Shown: positions 5,790-11,763, counted from the stretch's first letter. The stretch: 12,606 bases of DNA from Candidatus Kaiserbacteria bacterium (GCA_003245875.1 QKBW01000050.1:1-12606); one strand, 5' to 3'. Numbers and translations: made by a program. The notes: generated by a model from the letters alone, not told the origin.

Positions 5790-6476
5790 ATGCGTTCAGA
5801 TAAAGGAAAGGCTTTCGTGTTGCGTCGTGCCGGTAAAAGCTATGCTGAGATCGCCAATGAGCTGGGTGTGGCAAAAAGTACCCTCAGTACGTGGTTTTCT
5901 GGTGTTGATTTCTCGAAAGCAATCCGTAGTGAGCTGACTAAGCAGGCCACCAAAAAAGGCGCTGTGCATTTGCGCGAGTTACACAAAGTGCGCGGCGCTG
6001 CCCTTGCAGTACGCTATGACTTGGCTGAAAAGGAGGCCTTGAAGGAGATGGAGCTGTATCGTCGGATCCCCCTTTTTACGACCGCCATTGCCATGTACTG
6101 GAGCGAAGGAGATACGTATGGACGAAACCAGGTGCGTTTGACGAGTACTGACCCTGCCATGTTAAAGATATTCGTTACATTTTTGGGAACCATATGCGGT
6201 ATACCAAAGGACAAGATTCATTTGGCGCTCTTTATTTATCCTGATCTCTCAGAGGTGAAGTGCAAAAGGTTTTGGGCTAAAGAGCTGGGTGCATCATCGT
6301 TTTACAAGACACAAGTCTTGGCTGCGCGAAAAAATACCAAAAAGGTGTCGTATGGCCTCTGTTCAGTAGTGGTGAGCGACACTTATTTGAAAAGAAAAAT
6401 CATGTTGTGGATTGACCGTTTACCTGAAATGGTGTTAAATACAGTACCTCAATTACCAAAGGGAGGTAAAAAATAA
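5790..6476 (+). CDS. HTH protein with LAGLIDADG-like C-terminal domain (228 aa)
   Basis: Residues 14-36 (AGKSYAEIANELGVAKSTLSTWF) form a clear helix-turn-helix like those of transposase/resolvase or homeodomain-like regulators. A charged linker (40-90) leads to a second domain, 95-212, with AIAMYWSEGDTYGRN (99-113) followed by VRLTSTDPAMLKIF (115-128). The YW-[GS]-EGD then S/T-DP-x-x-[LI] pattern resembles the LAGLIDADG homing endonuclease/WhiA-like fold found in stand-alone HTH proteins of Patescibacteria and Actinobacteria. A single LAGLIDADG unit would need to dimerise; the Glu-Gly-Asp could be the catalytic acid site, or the domain may only bind DNA. The gene ends 5 bases before tRNA-Gly and begins after a tRNA-Arg region with duplicated ends. 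The ATG is set by the -10 box; no Shine-Dalgarno is present. The HTH is confident, the LAGLIDADG-like assignment moderate. Confidence 0.85.
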   Translation: MRSDKGKAFVLRRAGKSYAEIANELGVAKSTLSTWFSGVDFSKAIRSELTKQATKKGAVHLRELHKVRGAALAVRYDLAEKEALKEMELYRRIPLFTTAIAMYWSEGDTYGRNQVRLTSTDPAMLKIFVTFLGTICGIPKDKIHLALFIYPDLSEVKCKRFWAKELGASSFYKTQVLAARKNTKKVSYGLCSVVVSDTYLKRKIMLWIDRLPEMVLNTVPQLPKGGKK

Positions 6477-6481
6477 CGCAG

Positions 6482-6552
6482 GCGGCCATGGTTAAGTGGT
6501 ATAATGAGTCCTTGCCAAGGATTAGTCGGGAGTTCGATTCTCCCTGGCCGCA
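6482..6552 (+). tRNA. tRNA-Gly (anticodon GCC)
   Basis: Acceptor GCGGCCA/TGGCCGC with discriminator A at 6552. The anticodon stem AGTCC/GGATT encloses TTGCCAA, giving GCC. The T-arm is GGGAG-TTCGATT-CTCCC. It is 71 nt without encoded CCA. It starts 5 bases after the upstream stop codon, so it is probably co-transcribed with that gene and released by processing. Confidence 0.95.
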
Positions 6553-6593
6553 CAAAACAAAACGACCCCATTAATGGGGTCGTTTTGTTTTGT
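6552..6593. terminator. Bidirectional terminator, perfect 42-base palindrome
   Basis: Bases 6552-6593 are a perfect palindrome with TTAA at the tip and TTTTGTTTTG at the 3' side on both strands. It terminates tRNA-Gly on plus and the DoxX-like gene on minus. Confidence 0.9.
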
Positions 6594-6615
6594 GAAAATA
6601 GTAACGACGTCAAAA

Positions 6616-7053
6616 TTACGTATTGCGTTTACATTTTGCATCTACGGCATACTTCCCTGCTCCCAAGCCGGCAATGGCAAGTGATCCAAACAAAAACATA
6701 AGCTGTAATTCAATAGCGGAACCGCCACCTTGCCCAAGTGTAAAGAGTTGTGGCAAGTGTACCAACAAAATGGCTACCAGCAGTGTGAAAGCGATTAGCT
6801 TAGCCCCTAGGCGGGTTTTAAAGCCCGCAATAACCATAACTGGAGCCAATATCTCCCCAATGTAGATCAAATAAGCCAAGGACGCTGGTAGATGGCTATC
6901 TTGAAATGCTGAACCAATAAAAGACAACATTTCTGGATGGGTCAGTTTAAAGATACCGTGTAGAAGTACCAAACCGCCGACCGTTAAACGTAGTAGCAAT
7001 TTGGCAAGGTCTTCTGATAAGTAACAGCTGTAGACACATTTATTAACATTCAT
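6616..7053 (-). CDS. DoxX-like integral membrane protein
   Basis: A 145-aa protein with four hydrophobic segments, about residues 16-36 (AKLLLRLTVGGLVLLHGIFK), 57-78, 83-103 and 113-133. The signature residues of the DoxX family are visible: R-x-x-x-G in TM1 followed by LLHGIFKLTHP, GEILAPVMVIAGFKTRLGA between TM2 and TM3, and GGSAIELQLMFLFGSLAIAGLGAGKYAVD at the end. Family members sit in the cytoplasmic membrane and have been linked to thiosulfate:quinone oxidoreductase and oxidative-stress complexes, but most are uncharacterised; no partner gene is adjacent here. The start is uncertain: no Shine-Dalgarno and no clear leaderless -10 box were found upstream, and the first 13 residues (with two Cys) could be non-coding. 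Confidence 0.88.
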   Translation of the reverse strand: MNVNKCVYSCYLSEDLAKLLLRLTVGGLVLLHGIFKLTHPEMLSFIGSAFQDSHLPASLAYLIYIGEILAPVMVIAGFKTRLGAKLIAFTLLVAILLVHLPQLFTLGQGGGSAIELQLMFLFGSLAIAGLGAGKYAVDAKCKRNT

Positions 7054-7275
7054 AGAATTTAAGTTAATCAGTAATTTATTACGATACTATTACGTCTAGT
7101 CATTAATAAAATAATACCAACCCACACGGTAAATACCTAGCTGCCCTTGTTAGTAGTTTGGTAAAGGCAGGTTACCTACAGCTGGTATAAGGAGGCCTTG
7201 TTTCATGTGAAAAAGACATTTTGGCACATGACCAAGGAACTGGGGATAACCAGGGGGATTAGTGGATAAAGGACA
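7054..7275. other. AT-rich intergenic region between doxX-like and yraN-like genes
   Basis: 7054-7130 is very AT-rich. 7141-7170 can form a hairpin (CTGCC/GGCAG) with TTAGTAGTTTGG in the loop. TGGGGATAA (about 7241-7249) and AGTGGATAA (7261-7269) each differ by one base from the reverse DnaA box TGTGGATAA. A parS-like 16-mer lies at 7199-7214. No convincing gene is seen; a 20-codon frame at 7207-7269 is noted as rejected. Confidence 0.5.
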
Positions 7276-7276
7276 T
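7267..7276 (+). repeat. TAAAGGACAT, copy 4 (single decamer)
   Basis: An exact TAAAGGACAT whose last base is the first base of the -35 box of the yraN promoter. It is a single half-site here, without an opposite arm. Confidence 0.65.
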
Positions 7277-7303
7277 TGTACTTTTGTGTGCAAACATTAT
7301 AAT
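7276..7303 (+). promoter_or_regulatory. Promoter of the yraN-like gene
   Basis: TTGTAC (7276-7281), 16-base spacer, perfect TATAAT (7298-7303). The predicted start near 7310 gives a leader of about 64 bases, unlike the leaderless neighbours. Confidence 0.75.
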
Positions 7304-7358
7304 ATGGCTCTACACAAACACTCTATAACTCACCCCCCGTCCTTAAGAAAATACAAAT

Positions 7359-7374
7359 AGTTTCACGTGGAACA
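7359..7374. promoter_or_regulatory. parS: parS-like ParB binding site
   Basis: The 14-base core GTTTCACGTGGAAC (7360-7373) fits the degenerate ParB site GTTYCACGTGRAAC exactly. Over 16 bases it matches the B. subtilis parS consensus (TGTTTCACGTGAAACA) at 14 positions. It abuts the ATG of the yraN-like gene. Weaker relatives lie at 7199-7214 (14/16 but central CG changed) and 7595-7610 (13/16). Function is inferred from motif identity. Confidence 0.6.
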
Positions 7375-7790
7375 TGTTTCAAGATCAAAAACAAGGGATT
7401 AAGAATAAAATAGGTGCGTATGGCGAAGAAATTACTGCTAGATACTTGAAAAGGCAGGGCTTTCAATTACTTGACCGCAATTATTTGAAAAAATGGGGTG
7501 AAATTGATCTTGTTACACGTGATACCCTAGGTACCGTACATTTTGTCGAGGTAAAAACCGTTTCATACGAAACAAGAAAGCGATTAAACGAGGCACTTTC
7601 ACATGAAACATGGCGTCCTGAGGAGCAGGTGCACCATTTTAAGCTAAAAAAACTTTATAGAGTCATTGAGTCTTGGCTATTAGAGCACGAGTTTGATGGA
7701 GAATGGCAAATCGATGTGGCTGCGGTGCGTGTCGTTCCACATGAAAAGTATGCCACCATTAAAATTATTGAGAATATTATAGAGGGATAG
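7374..7790 (+). CDS. YraN / UPF0102 family nuclease-like protein
   Basis: A 138-aa protein with the restriction-endonuclease-like fold of the YraN/UPF0102 family. Visible family motifs are GAYGEEITARYLKRQGFQLLDRNY (14-37), KWGEIDLVTRD (40-50, with the Glu43-x-Asp45 pair), FVEVKT (57-62, the E-x-K of the PD-(D/E)xK active site) and WQIDVAAV (111-118). Length is typical. Members are thought to act in DNA processing or recombination, often encoded near rnhB or lepB; no such neighbours here. It has its own promoter, a leader of about 64 bases without a good Shine-Dalgarno, and a parS-like palindrome ending at its first base. Confidence 0.93.
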   Translation: MFQDQKQGIKNKIGAYGEEITARYLKRQGFQLLDRNYLKKWGEIDLVTRDTLGTVHFVEVKTVSYETRKRLNEALSHETWRPEEQVHHFKLKKLYRVIESWLLEHEFDGEWQIDVAAVRVVPHEKYATIKIIENIIEG

Positions 7791-7810
7791 TAAAGGACAT
7801 GGTCTTTTAC
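7790..7810. repeat. TAAAGGACAT inverted repeat, copy 5
   Basis: GTAAAGGAC (7790-7798) and GTCTTTTAC (7802-7810) form an inverted repeat with one mismatch and a 3-base spacer. The exact decamer TAAAGGACAT occupies 7791-7800 and begins right after the yraN stop codon. Confidence 0.6.
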
Positions 7811-7862
7811 AAAGGATGTACAAATTTTTGGCAAGGTCACCTGCATTTAATTATTGAATCAT

Positions 7863-7900
7863 AAAAAGAAGGGACAGCCGGCTAGCTGCCCCTTCTTTTT
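7863..7900 (+). terminator. Rho-independent terminator after yraN
   Basis: AAAAAGAAGGGACAGC (7863-7878) pairs with GCTGCCCCTTCTTTTT (7885-7900) with one mismatch; the 3' arm ends in five Ts. Confidence 0.88.
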
Positions 7901-8015
7901 GTATGAAATTATTTTACTTTGCTGTGTATCTTGTATTCCAATCTTACTCCTTGTTCAGCCGTAAAAATAAATCTCCCTGCGGTCGGCTTATTTTATGACA
8001 TTCGCCCACTCACTT
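7901..8015. other. Intergenic DNA without recognised features
   Basis: AT-rich sequence downstream (minus sense) of the tRNA-Pro cluster. AGCCG/CGGCT could form a weak hairpin at about 7957-7989, with a T-rich stretch on the minus strand; it is too weak to call a terminator. Confidence 0.3.
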
Positions 8016-8048
8016 GTCGGGGAGCCGGGAATCGAACCCGGGCCACAC
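8016..8048 (-). pseudogene. tRNA-Pro 3'-half fragment
   Basis: These 33 bases are identical to 8115-8147, covering the end of the anticodon stem, variable region, T-arm and acceptor 3' strand of tRNA-Pro. Upstream on the minus strand there is no D-arm or matching acceptor 5' strand; instead there is a hairpin (CAACAAGCC/GGCTTGTTG, 8063-8083). It is therefore a fragment. Confidence 0.75.
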
Positions 8049-8088
8049 CTCTTACAGAGCCACAACAAGCCCCCGGCTTGTTGGTCGA

Positions 8089-8215
8089 TTCTTTCAATTT
8101 CAATTTCAGGTTACGTCGGGGAGCCGGGAATCGAACCCGGGCCACACGGTCCCAAACCGCGTACACTACCATTATGCTACACCCCGACGTAGCCAAAAAT
8201 ATAAAATTGAAAGAA
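8089..8215. repeat. 12-bp inverted repeats flanking tRNA-Pro
   Basis: TTCTTTCAATTT (8089-8100) and AAATTGAAAGAA (8204-8215) are perfect inverted repeats enclosing the complete tRNA-Pro, with the two tRNA fragments just outside. Confidence 0.65.
8116..8186 (-). tRNA. tRNA-Pro (anticodon TGG)
   Basis: On the minus strand the acceptor is CGGGGTG/CTCCCCG with discriminator A. The anticodon stem CGCGG/CCGTG encloses TTTGGGA, giving TGG (reads CCA). The T-arm is CCGGG-TTCGATT-CCCGG. It is 71 nt, CCA not encoded. One T·T mismatch interrupts the acceptor (pair 6-67). Outside the tRNA, TACGT and ACGTA extend the acceptor helix by five further pairs in DNA. A possible -10 (TATATT, minus, 8203-8198) lies 11 bases upstream. 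Confidence 0.88.
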
Positions 8216-8220
8216 CAGAC

Positions 8221-8254
8221 CCCAAACCGCGTACACTACCATTATGCTACACCC
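8221..8254 (-). pseudogene. tRNA-Pro 5'-half fragment
   Basis: These 34 bases are identical to 8151-8184, covering most of the acceptor 5' strand, D-arm, anticodon stem and the TGG anticodon of tRNA-Pro. Identity stops right after the anticodon, and the following sequence does not close the anticodon stem. Confidence 0.75.
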
Positions 8255-8386
8255 TGGTTCCTATACGTCGAACCGTGGCGAAAATCATATCATATTTATC
8301 TAAAAAAGCGAGAAGTAGTTACACGAGCAGATAGCTGATGTCTTCTTGCGCAGCTTGAGGTACTCATTTGGTGGCTCAGTAGGGTG

Positions 8387-8395
8387 TGTTAGTAT
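8387..8395 (+). promoter_or_regulatory. Possible extended -10 of corA
   Basis: TGTTAGTAT: TG at 8387-8388 and TAGTAT at 8390-8395, 7 bases before the ATG at 8403. TTGGTG at 8368-8373 could be the -35 (16-base spacer). Confidence 0.45.
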
Positions 8396-8402
8396 GTGGG
8401 TA

Positions 8403-9326
8403 ATGATTACGCACTATTTTCGTACTATCAAGGATAGTGAACTAAAGACCATACCTGAACCACGAAATGGTGTGTGGACACATGTGGTTGATCCTACCGA
8501 TGCAGATATTGAAGCACTGGTTGAACTGTATGGTTTGGATGAGGATGTATTGGAAGATGCGCGCGATTTTTTCGAGGTGCCACGTATGGAGCGGGGGAGT
8601 AATGGGACGTATTTCTTTGTTCGCTACCCCTATAACCAAAAACAAGAGGACGTTGATACCGCTCCACTGCTTATTGTGATGGGGGAGTCGTTTGTTTTGA
8701 CGGTGGCCATCAAAGAAGTGCCCAAATTCAAGCCATTTTTGGACGGTAAGGTTGAATTACATACGACTCAGAAGGCAAAAATGTTCATTCAGTTCATGAC
8801 TACGATTACTGAGTCATATGAAAAGAAACTGGTGCGGTTGCGTCGCGCGGTACACCGGGATAGGACAGATATCCGAAAAATCGGTCCCCGTGAGATCGAG
8901 CGATTTGTAAACTATGAACACGAGCTGAACGATATGATCACAGCGCTGGTGCCTACTAATACTTGGTTGCAGAAGGTGACGAGTGGTAATTACTTGCCAT
9001 TGTATAACGAAGATATTGCTTTGATGGAGGATCTTATGATCGATACTGGGCAGCTGGTTGAATCAGCGAGAGCTGTGTTGAAGACTATTCAAAACGTGCG
9101 TAATGCGGCAGAAACCATCCTTACCAACCGGCTTAACCGCACTATTCAGCGACTGACTGTTTTGACCATCATTCTTACTATTCCGACCATCATTGCTTCC
9201 ATGTTTGGTATGAACGTACCCTTACCATTGGCAGATGCACCGTGGGCATTGCCGATAATTTTGGGAGGTACTGCACTTATTGTGACTGTCGTAGTGCTGA
9301 TTTTTAAGAAACAACAGTGGTGGTAG
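8403..9326 (+). CDS. corA: CorA-type magnesium/divalent metal ion channel
   Basis: A 307-aa member of the CorA/MIT family, pentameric cytoplasmic-membrane channels for Mg2+, Co2+ or Zn2+. The N-terminal cytoplasmic funnel is recognised by WTHVVDPTDADIEALVELYGLDEDVLEDARD and FFVRYPY. Long charged helices follow (TESYEKKLVRLRRAVHRD; QLVESARAVLKTIQNVRNAAETILTNRLNRTIQRLTVLTIILTIPT). The pore signature SMFGMNVPLP has GMN at about 269-271, followed by the second membrane helix and a basic/aromatic tail KKQQWW. The periplasmic loop has ADAPW where the canonical form is MPEL, as in many CorA relatives. I set the start at MITHYF (8403) from the -10 box spacing; MWVMITHYF (8394) and an earlier ATG at 8346 are in frame but would lie at or upstream of the promoter. 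Confidence 0.93.
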   Translation: MITHYFRTIKDSELKTIPEPRNGVWTHVVDPTDADIEALVELYGLDEDVLEDARDFFEVPRMERGSNGTYFFVRYPYNQKQEDVDTAPLLIVMGESFVLTVAIKEVPKFKPFLDGKVELHTTQKAKMFIQFMTTITESYEKKLVRLRRAVHRDRTDIRKIGPREIERFVNYEHELNDMITALVPTNTWLQKVTSGNYLPLYNEDIALMEDLMIDTGQLVESARAVLKTIQNVRNAAETILTNRLNRTIQRLTVLTIILTIPTIIASMFGMNVPLPLADAPWALPIILGGTALIVTVVVLIFKKQQWW

Positions 9327-9328
9327 GT

Positions 9329-9355
9329 GTGGTGGCAGGCGAAGCCTGCCACCAC
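9329..9355 (+). terminator. Hairpin terminator after corA
   Basis: A perfect 12-bp stem (9329-9340 with 9344-9355) with GAA loop, 2 bases past the stop codon. The nearest T-run (9371-9378) is 16 bases further, so termination may be imperfect. Confidence 0.6.
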
Positions 9356-9401
9356 GGCACTATACATATTGTTTTTTTATGGTGAGATGTGCTTCTGCTG
9401 T

Positions 9402-9439
9402 TGTAAGAAGAGAAGGATTGATGCGTCTTCGCGTATAAT
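9402..9439 (+). promoter_or_regulatory. Sigma-factor gene promoter: housekeeping -10 and possible ECF-type site
   Basis: TATAAT at 9434-9439 lies 9 bases before the ATG (leaderless, no good -35). Separately, TGTAAG (9402-9407), 16 bases, CGTC (9424-9427) resembles ECF sigma promoters (TGTAAC/TGAAAC with CGTC), which would allow autoregulation. The first is well supported; the second is a suggestion. Confidence 0.5.
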
Positions 9440-9448
9440 GGTCCATAC

Positions 9449-10042
9449 ATGGAGGGTCGTAAAAAGACAGCCAAAAGAATGGTGGGCCAGGAAGAGCGCT
9501 TCTTAGAAGCGTTTGATACGTATCATGAAGCGTTGTTTCGTCATGCGACACTGCGACTTTCTGATCGTGAACGGGCCATTGATCTGGTGCACGATACGTA
9601 CACGAAGGTTTGGTCTTACATCAAAGATGGACATACTGTTGAGCAATTTCGTCCTTTTTTATACAAAGTACTCAACAATCTCATCGTTGATGAGTATCGC
9701 AAACGGCGTGAACAGTCGCTCGATGCGCTACTGGCGGTTGAAGGTGTGGATGAAGGGGCTTTCCCTGATTTGCAGGAGAGTTCTGTGGAGTCACTGGCAG
9801 CCACACTCGATGGTAGAAAGGCCTTCGAAGCACTCGATGCACTGCCGCGTGAGTATAAGGAAGTCATAATCCTCCGTTTTGTGGATGGGCTGGGACCAAA
9901 AGAGATCAGCCTTCTTCTGGAGGAGAGTGAAAATGTAGTATCGGTGCGTTTGCATCGGGCCCTCGGTCAGCTGCGCAAGCATATGGCTGCAGCTGAGGAA
10001 GCCGCTGAAGTGCGGAGACGGTTACACAAACCAAAACAATGA
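9449..10042 (+). CDS. ECF-type (sigma-70 family) RNA polymerase sigma factor
   Basis: A 197-aa two-domain sigma factor. Sigma-70 region 2 spans about 19-88: FLEAFDTYHEALFRHATLRLSDRERAIDLVHDTYTKVWSYI and FRPFLYKVLNNLIVDEYRKRRE, carrying the core-binding and -10-recognition helices. Region 4 spans about 125-180: ALDALPREYKEVIILRFVDGLGPKEISLLLEESENVVSVRLHRALGQLRKH, the helix-turn-helix for the -35. There is no region 1.1 or 3, as in ECF factors. An acidic linker (92-118) joins the domains. The first 13 residues are basic. Its TGA overlaps the ATG of the next gene (ATGA at 10039-10042), so the two are translationally coupled, the classic layout for a sigma factor and its membrane-bound inhibitor. 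The signal and regulon are unknown. Confidence 0.95.
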   Translation: MEGRKKTAKRMVGQEERFLEAFDTYHEALFRHATLRLSDRERAIDLVHDTYTKVWSYIKDGHTVEQFRPFLYKVLNNLIVDEYRKRREQSLDALLAVEGVDEGAFPDLQESSVESLAATLDGRKAFEALDALPREYKEVIILRFVDGLGPKEISLLLEESENVVSVRLHRALGQLRKHMAAAEEAAEVRRRLHKPKQ

Positions 10043-11448
10043 AACGATTTAGCGAACAATTTAAAAAAGAAGCCGAGCGCGTAACTTTGCGCACATCTGA
10101 ATCGCATGATTTGCGTGAGCGTGTTGTGGCGTATATGGAGTACCACCCATTGCCAGCAGAAATGCGTACTGTGCACACTATTGTGGCTGATGAAATGCTT
10201 TCACCGGTGCGTTCAATGTTTTTTGTATGGTCAAAATTTGTTGGTGCGGCTGCTGTCTTACTGTTAGTCATCATTCCAGCTGCTGCTGAAAAGGCTTTGC
10301 CGGGTGATGTATTGTATCCAGTCAAGGTGCGTTTTAATGAAGAAGTCCGCAGTAGCTTGTCTTTTTCAACATACAGCAAAGTAGAATGGGAAACTGAGCG
10401 TCTGGAACGTCGTCTGGCGGAGGTACGTTTATTGGCAAGTGAAGGGAAGTTGACCGATGATGTTGGTGCAGCCGCAGCGGTTGCCGTAGCTGAACACGCT
10501 GCTGCTGCTGCGCAGGAAATCGAGACAATGCGCGAAAATGATGATGAAGGGGCGGCCGTAGCAGAGCTGGCCTTTGCAACGGCACTGGAGGCACAGACAG
10601 ATGCCTTGGAGACCACTATTTCACGGGCTGGAGTTGATGTATCTGCTGCAGGCGGGGTTACGGCTGCACTTTCTAATGCACAGGCGGCTGCACAAGCTGA
10701 TGAACAGAAACCTTCCTTTGAGCGTTTGCTTGGTTTGGTGGAACAAAAGACGACCGACGCACAAGAATTATTTGCCTCTTTGAAACCTATTGCGGGAGAG
10801 ACTGCAAAGGCAGATATTGAACGACGTCTTCAAGATATAGAGCGCAAGCGCGAAGAGGCTGTTGCGCTGGCTACAGCACCGGAGGAAAATGACGAGGGAG
10901 GTGATACGACGGTTTCTTCGACAACACCAGCGTATGACCAAACCAAAGCACGTGCTTTACTCAAGGAAATATTGCAGGCAACAGAAAAACTAACCCTTTT
11001 CATGAGTGATATTGATCTGTCCACCCATGTATCAGTGGAGGATCTCGTTCCGGTAGAACCAACAGAAGAGGAATTGCAAACGATCTTAACCCAGGTGCAG
11101 GGTGATTTGGATACGCAAGTTAAGGCACTGAAGGTACGTGCAGGTGATGAGCCAAATGATGGTGTGGTGCATGGTTTGACTACCATAGAACAGAAGATGG
11201 CTTCTTCGAGCGAAGCAGTGGCTGGAGGAGACTACGAAGCTGCGATTGTGTTTACGCGGGAGGCGTATGCATTGGCGTCTGATATCTTGCGAGCGTTTGA
11301 TGTTGAGGAAGATGAACAGCCTGCAACCGATGAAGAGGTTGACTCTGAAAAGCCAGAAGATACAAGTGCGAACTCCTCTCCAGAAGCGTCAACGGCGACG
11401 GGCGCGAGTAGTACGATGGCAACAGAGGTGACTGATGTACGTGCGTAA
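10039..11448 (+). CDS. Membrane-anchored anti-sigma-like protein with DUF5667 domain
   Basis: A 469-aa single-pass membrane protein. The cytoplasmic N-terminus (1-60, RTSESHDLRERVVAYMEYHPLPAEM) is where sigma binding would occur. One membrane helix spans about 62-83 (FVWSKFVGAAAVLLLVIIPAAA). Immediately outside, EKALPGDVLYPVKVRFNEEVRSSLSFSTYSKVEWETERLERRLAEVRLLA matches the DUF5667 pattern (LPGD-x-LYPVK then a helix of E-R-R-L repeats). The large extracytoplasmic part is helical and Ala/Glu-rich, ending in a low-complexity Ser/Thr/acidic tail (about 420-469). DUF5667 proteins regularly follow ECF sigma genes in Patescibacteria and Actinobacteria, so an anti-sigma role is inferred from context and the start overlap. 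No zinc-binding HxxxCxxC motif is visible, so it is not a classical ZAS-domain protein. Confidence 0.88.
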   Translation: MKRFSEQFKKEAERVTLRTSESHDLRERVVAYMEYHPLPAEMRTVHTIVADEMLSPVRSMFFVWSKFVGAAAVLLLVIIPAAAEKALPGDVLYPVKVRFNEEVRSSLSFSTYSKVEWETERLERRLAEVRLLASEGKLTDDVGAAAAVAVAEHAAAAAQEIETMRENDDEGAAVAELAFATALEAQTDALETTISRAGVDVSAAGGVTAALSNAQAAAQADEQKPSFERLLGLVEQKTTDAQELFASLKPIAGETAKADIERRLQDIERKREEAVALATAPEENDEGGDTTVSSTTPAYDQTKARALLKEILQATEKLTLFMSDIDLSTHVSVEDLVPVEPTEEELQTILTQVQGDLDTQVKALKVRAGDEPNDGVVHGLTTIEQKMASSSEAVAGGDYEAAIVFTREAYALASDILRAFDVEEDEQPATDEEVDSEKPEDTSANSSPEASTATGASSTMATEVTDVRA

Positions 11449-11457
11449 ATTGGGGAT

Positions 11458-11490
11458 AAAAAGGGACGGGCCAAAGGCCTGCCCCTTTTT
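11458..11490 (+). terminator. Rho-independent terminator of the sigma/anti-sigma operon
   Basis: AAAAAGGGACGGGCC (11458-11472) pairs with GGCCTGCCCCTTTTT (11476-11490) with one mismatch and one wobble; the 3' arm ends in five Ts. Confidence 0.87.
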
Positions 11491-11504
11491 CTGTGTGTAA
11501 CATA

Positions 11505-11534
11505 TTGACAACTTCTGGCATTTAGGGATATTCT
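11505..11534 (+). promoter_or_regulatory. Promoter with long leader
   Basis: A perfect TTGACA (11505-11510), 18-base spacer, TATTCT (11529-11534). It is the best -35 box in the window. The predicted start near 11541 gives a leader of about 270 bases before the gene at 11812. Confidence 0.7.
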
Positions 11535-11540
11535 GGAACT

Positions 11541-11678
11541 GTATGCAATGGTCATACACAACCAATCAATCATTTGCCGGTGCGCTCACGCAGTTGGTAA
11601 GTGTGCTTGCCGTGTAGGGCAGGATTGGTTCGTTTCTTCCAAACCACTCCTGCCACAATCGGCAGGATTTTGATTTTT
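11541..11678 (+). promoter_or_regulatory. Attenuator-like leader with mutually exclusive hairpins
   Basis: TCCTGCC (11648-11654) can pair with GGCAGGA on either side. Upstream, GGCAGGA-T-TGGTT (11618-11630) pairs with AACCA-C-TCCTGCC (11642-11654), 12 bp with one mismatch. Downstream, TCCTGCC pairs with GGCAGGA (11661-11667), 7 bp, followed by TTTTGATTTTT, an intrinsic-terminator shape. Further hairpins precede it (GTATG/CATAC at about 11541-11557, GGTAAG/CTTGCC at 11596-11611). The geometry is that of a riboswitch or attenuator expression platform; no known class is recognised. Confidence 0.5.
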
Positions 11679-11700
11679 GGAGAGATTGTTCTTTTATAAA

Positions 11701-11763
11701 GACACAATAGTCGGTGTTTGCGCCTTATAAAAATTGGCGGACGTAAACACCGACTATTGTGTC
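11701..11763. repeat. Perfect 19-bp inverted repeat in the leader
   Basis: Bases 11701-11719 and 11745-11763 are perfect inverted repeats with a 25-base interior that can itself pair (CGCC/GGCG). There is no U-run after it. It lies between the attenuator-like element and the gene at 11812. CCTGTTAACAGG, a 12-bp palindrome, follows at 11770-11781. Confidence 0.8.

Noticed and set aside
7207..7269. 20-codon frame (GTG start) after AAGGAGG at 7189-7195
   Set aside because: Spacing of 11 bases is long, no promoter is evident and the peptide is too short to judge.
7054..7373. A firm oriC call
   Set aside because: AT-rich DNA, near-DnaA boxes and parS are suggestive, but the DnaA-like boxes here are imperfect and no dnaA or dnaN gene is in the window.
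8016..8254. Split or intron-containing tRNA-Pro made from the 5'-half and 3'-half copies
   Set aside because: The inverted repeats could bring the halves together, but the 3' half lacks bases complementary to the anticodon stem of the 5' half, so no cloverleaf forms.
7919..8338. Plus-strand frames with repeated GEPGIEPGPH / GSRESNPGH / AGNRTRAT peptides
   Set aside because: The apparent peptide repeat is the antisense of tRNA-Pro and its 3'-half copy, not a repeat protein.
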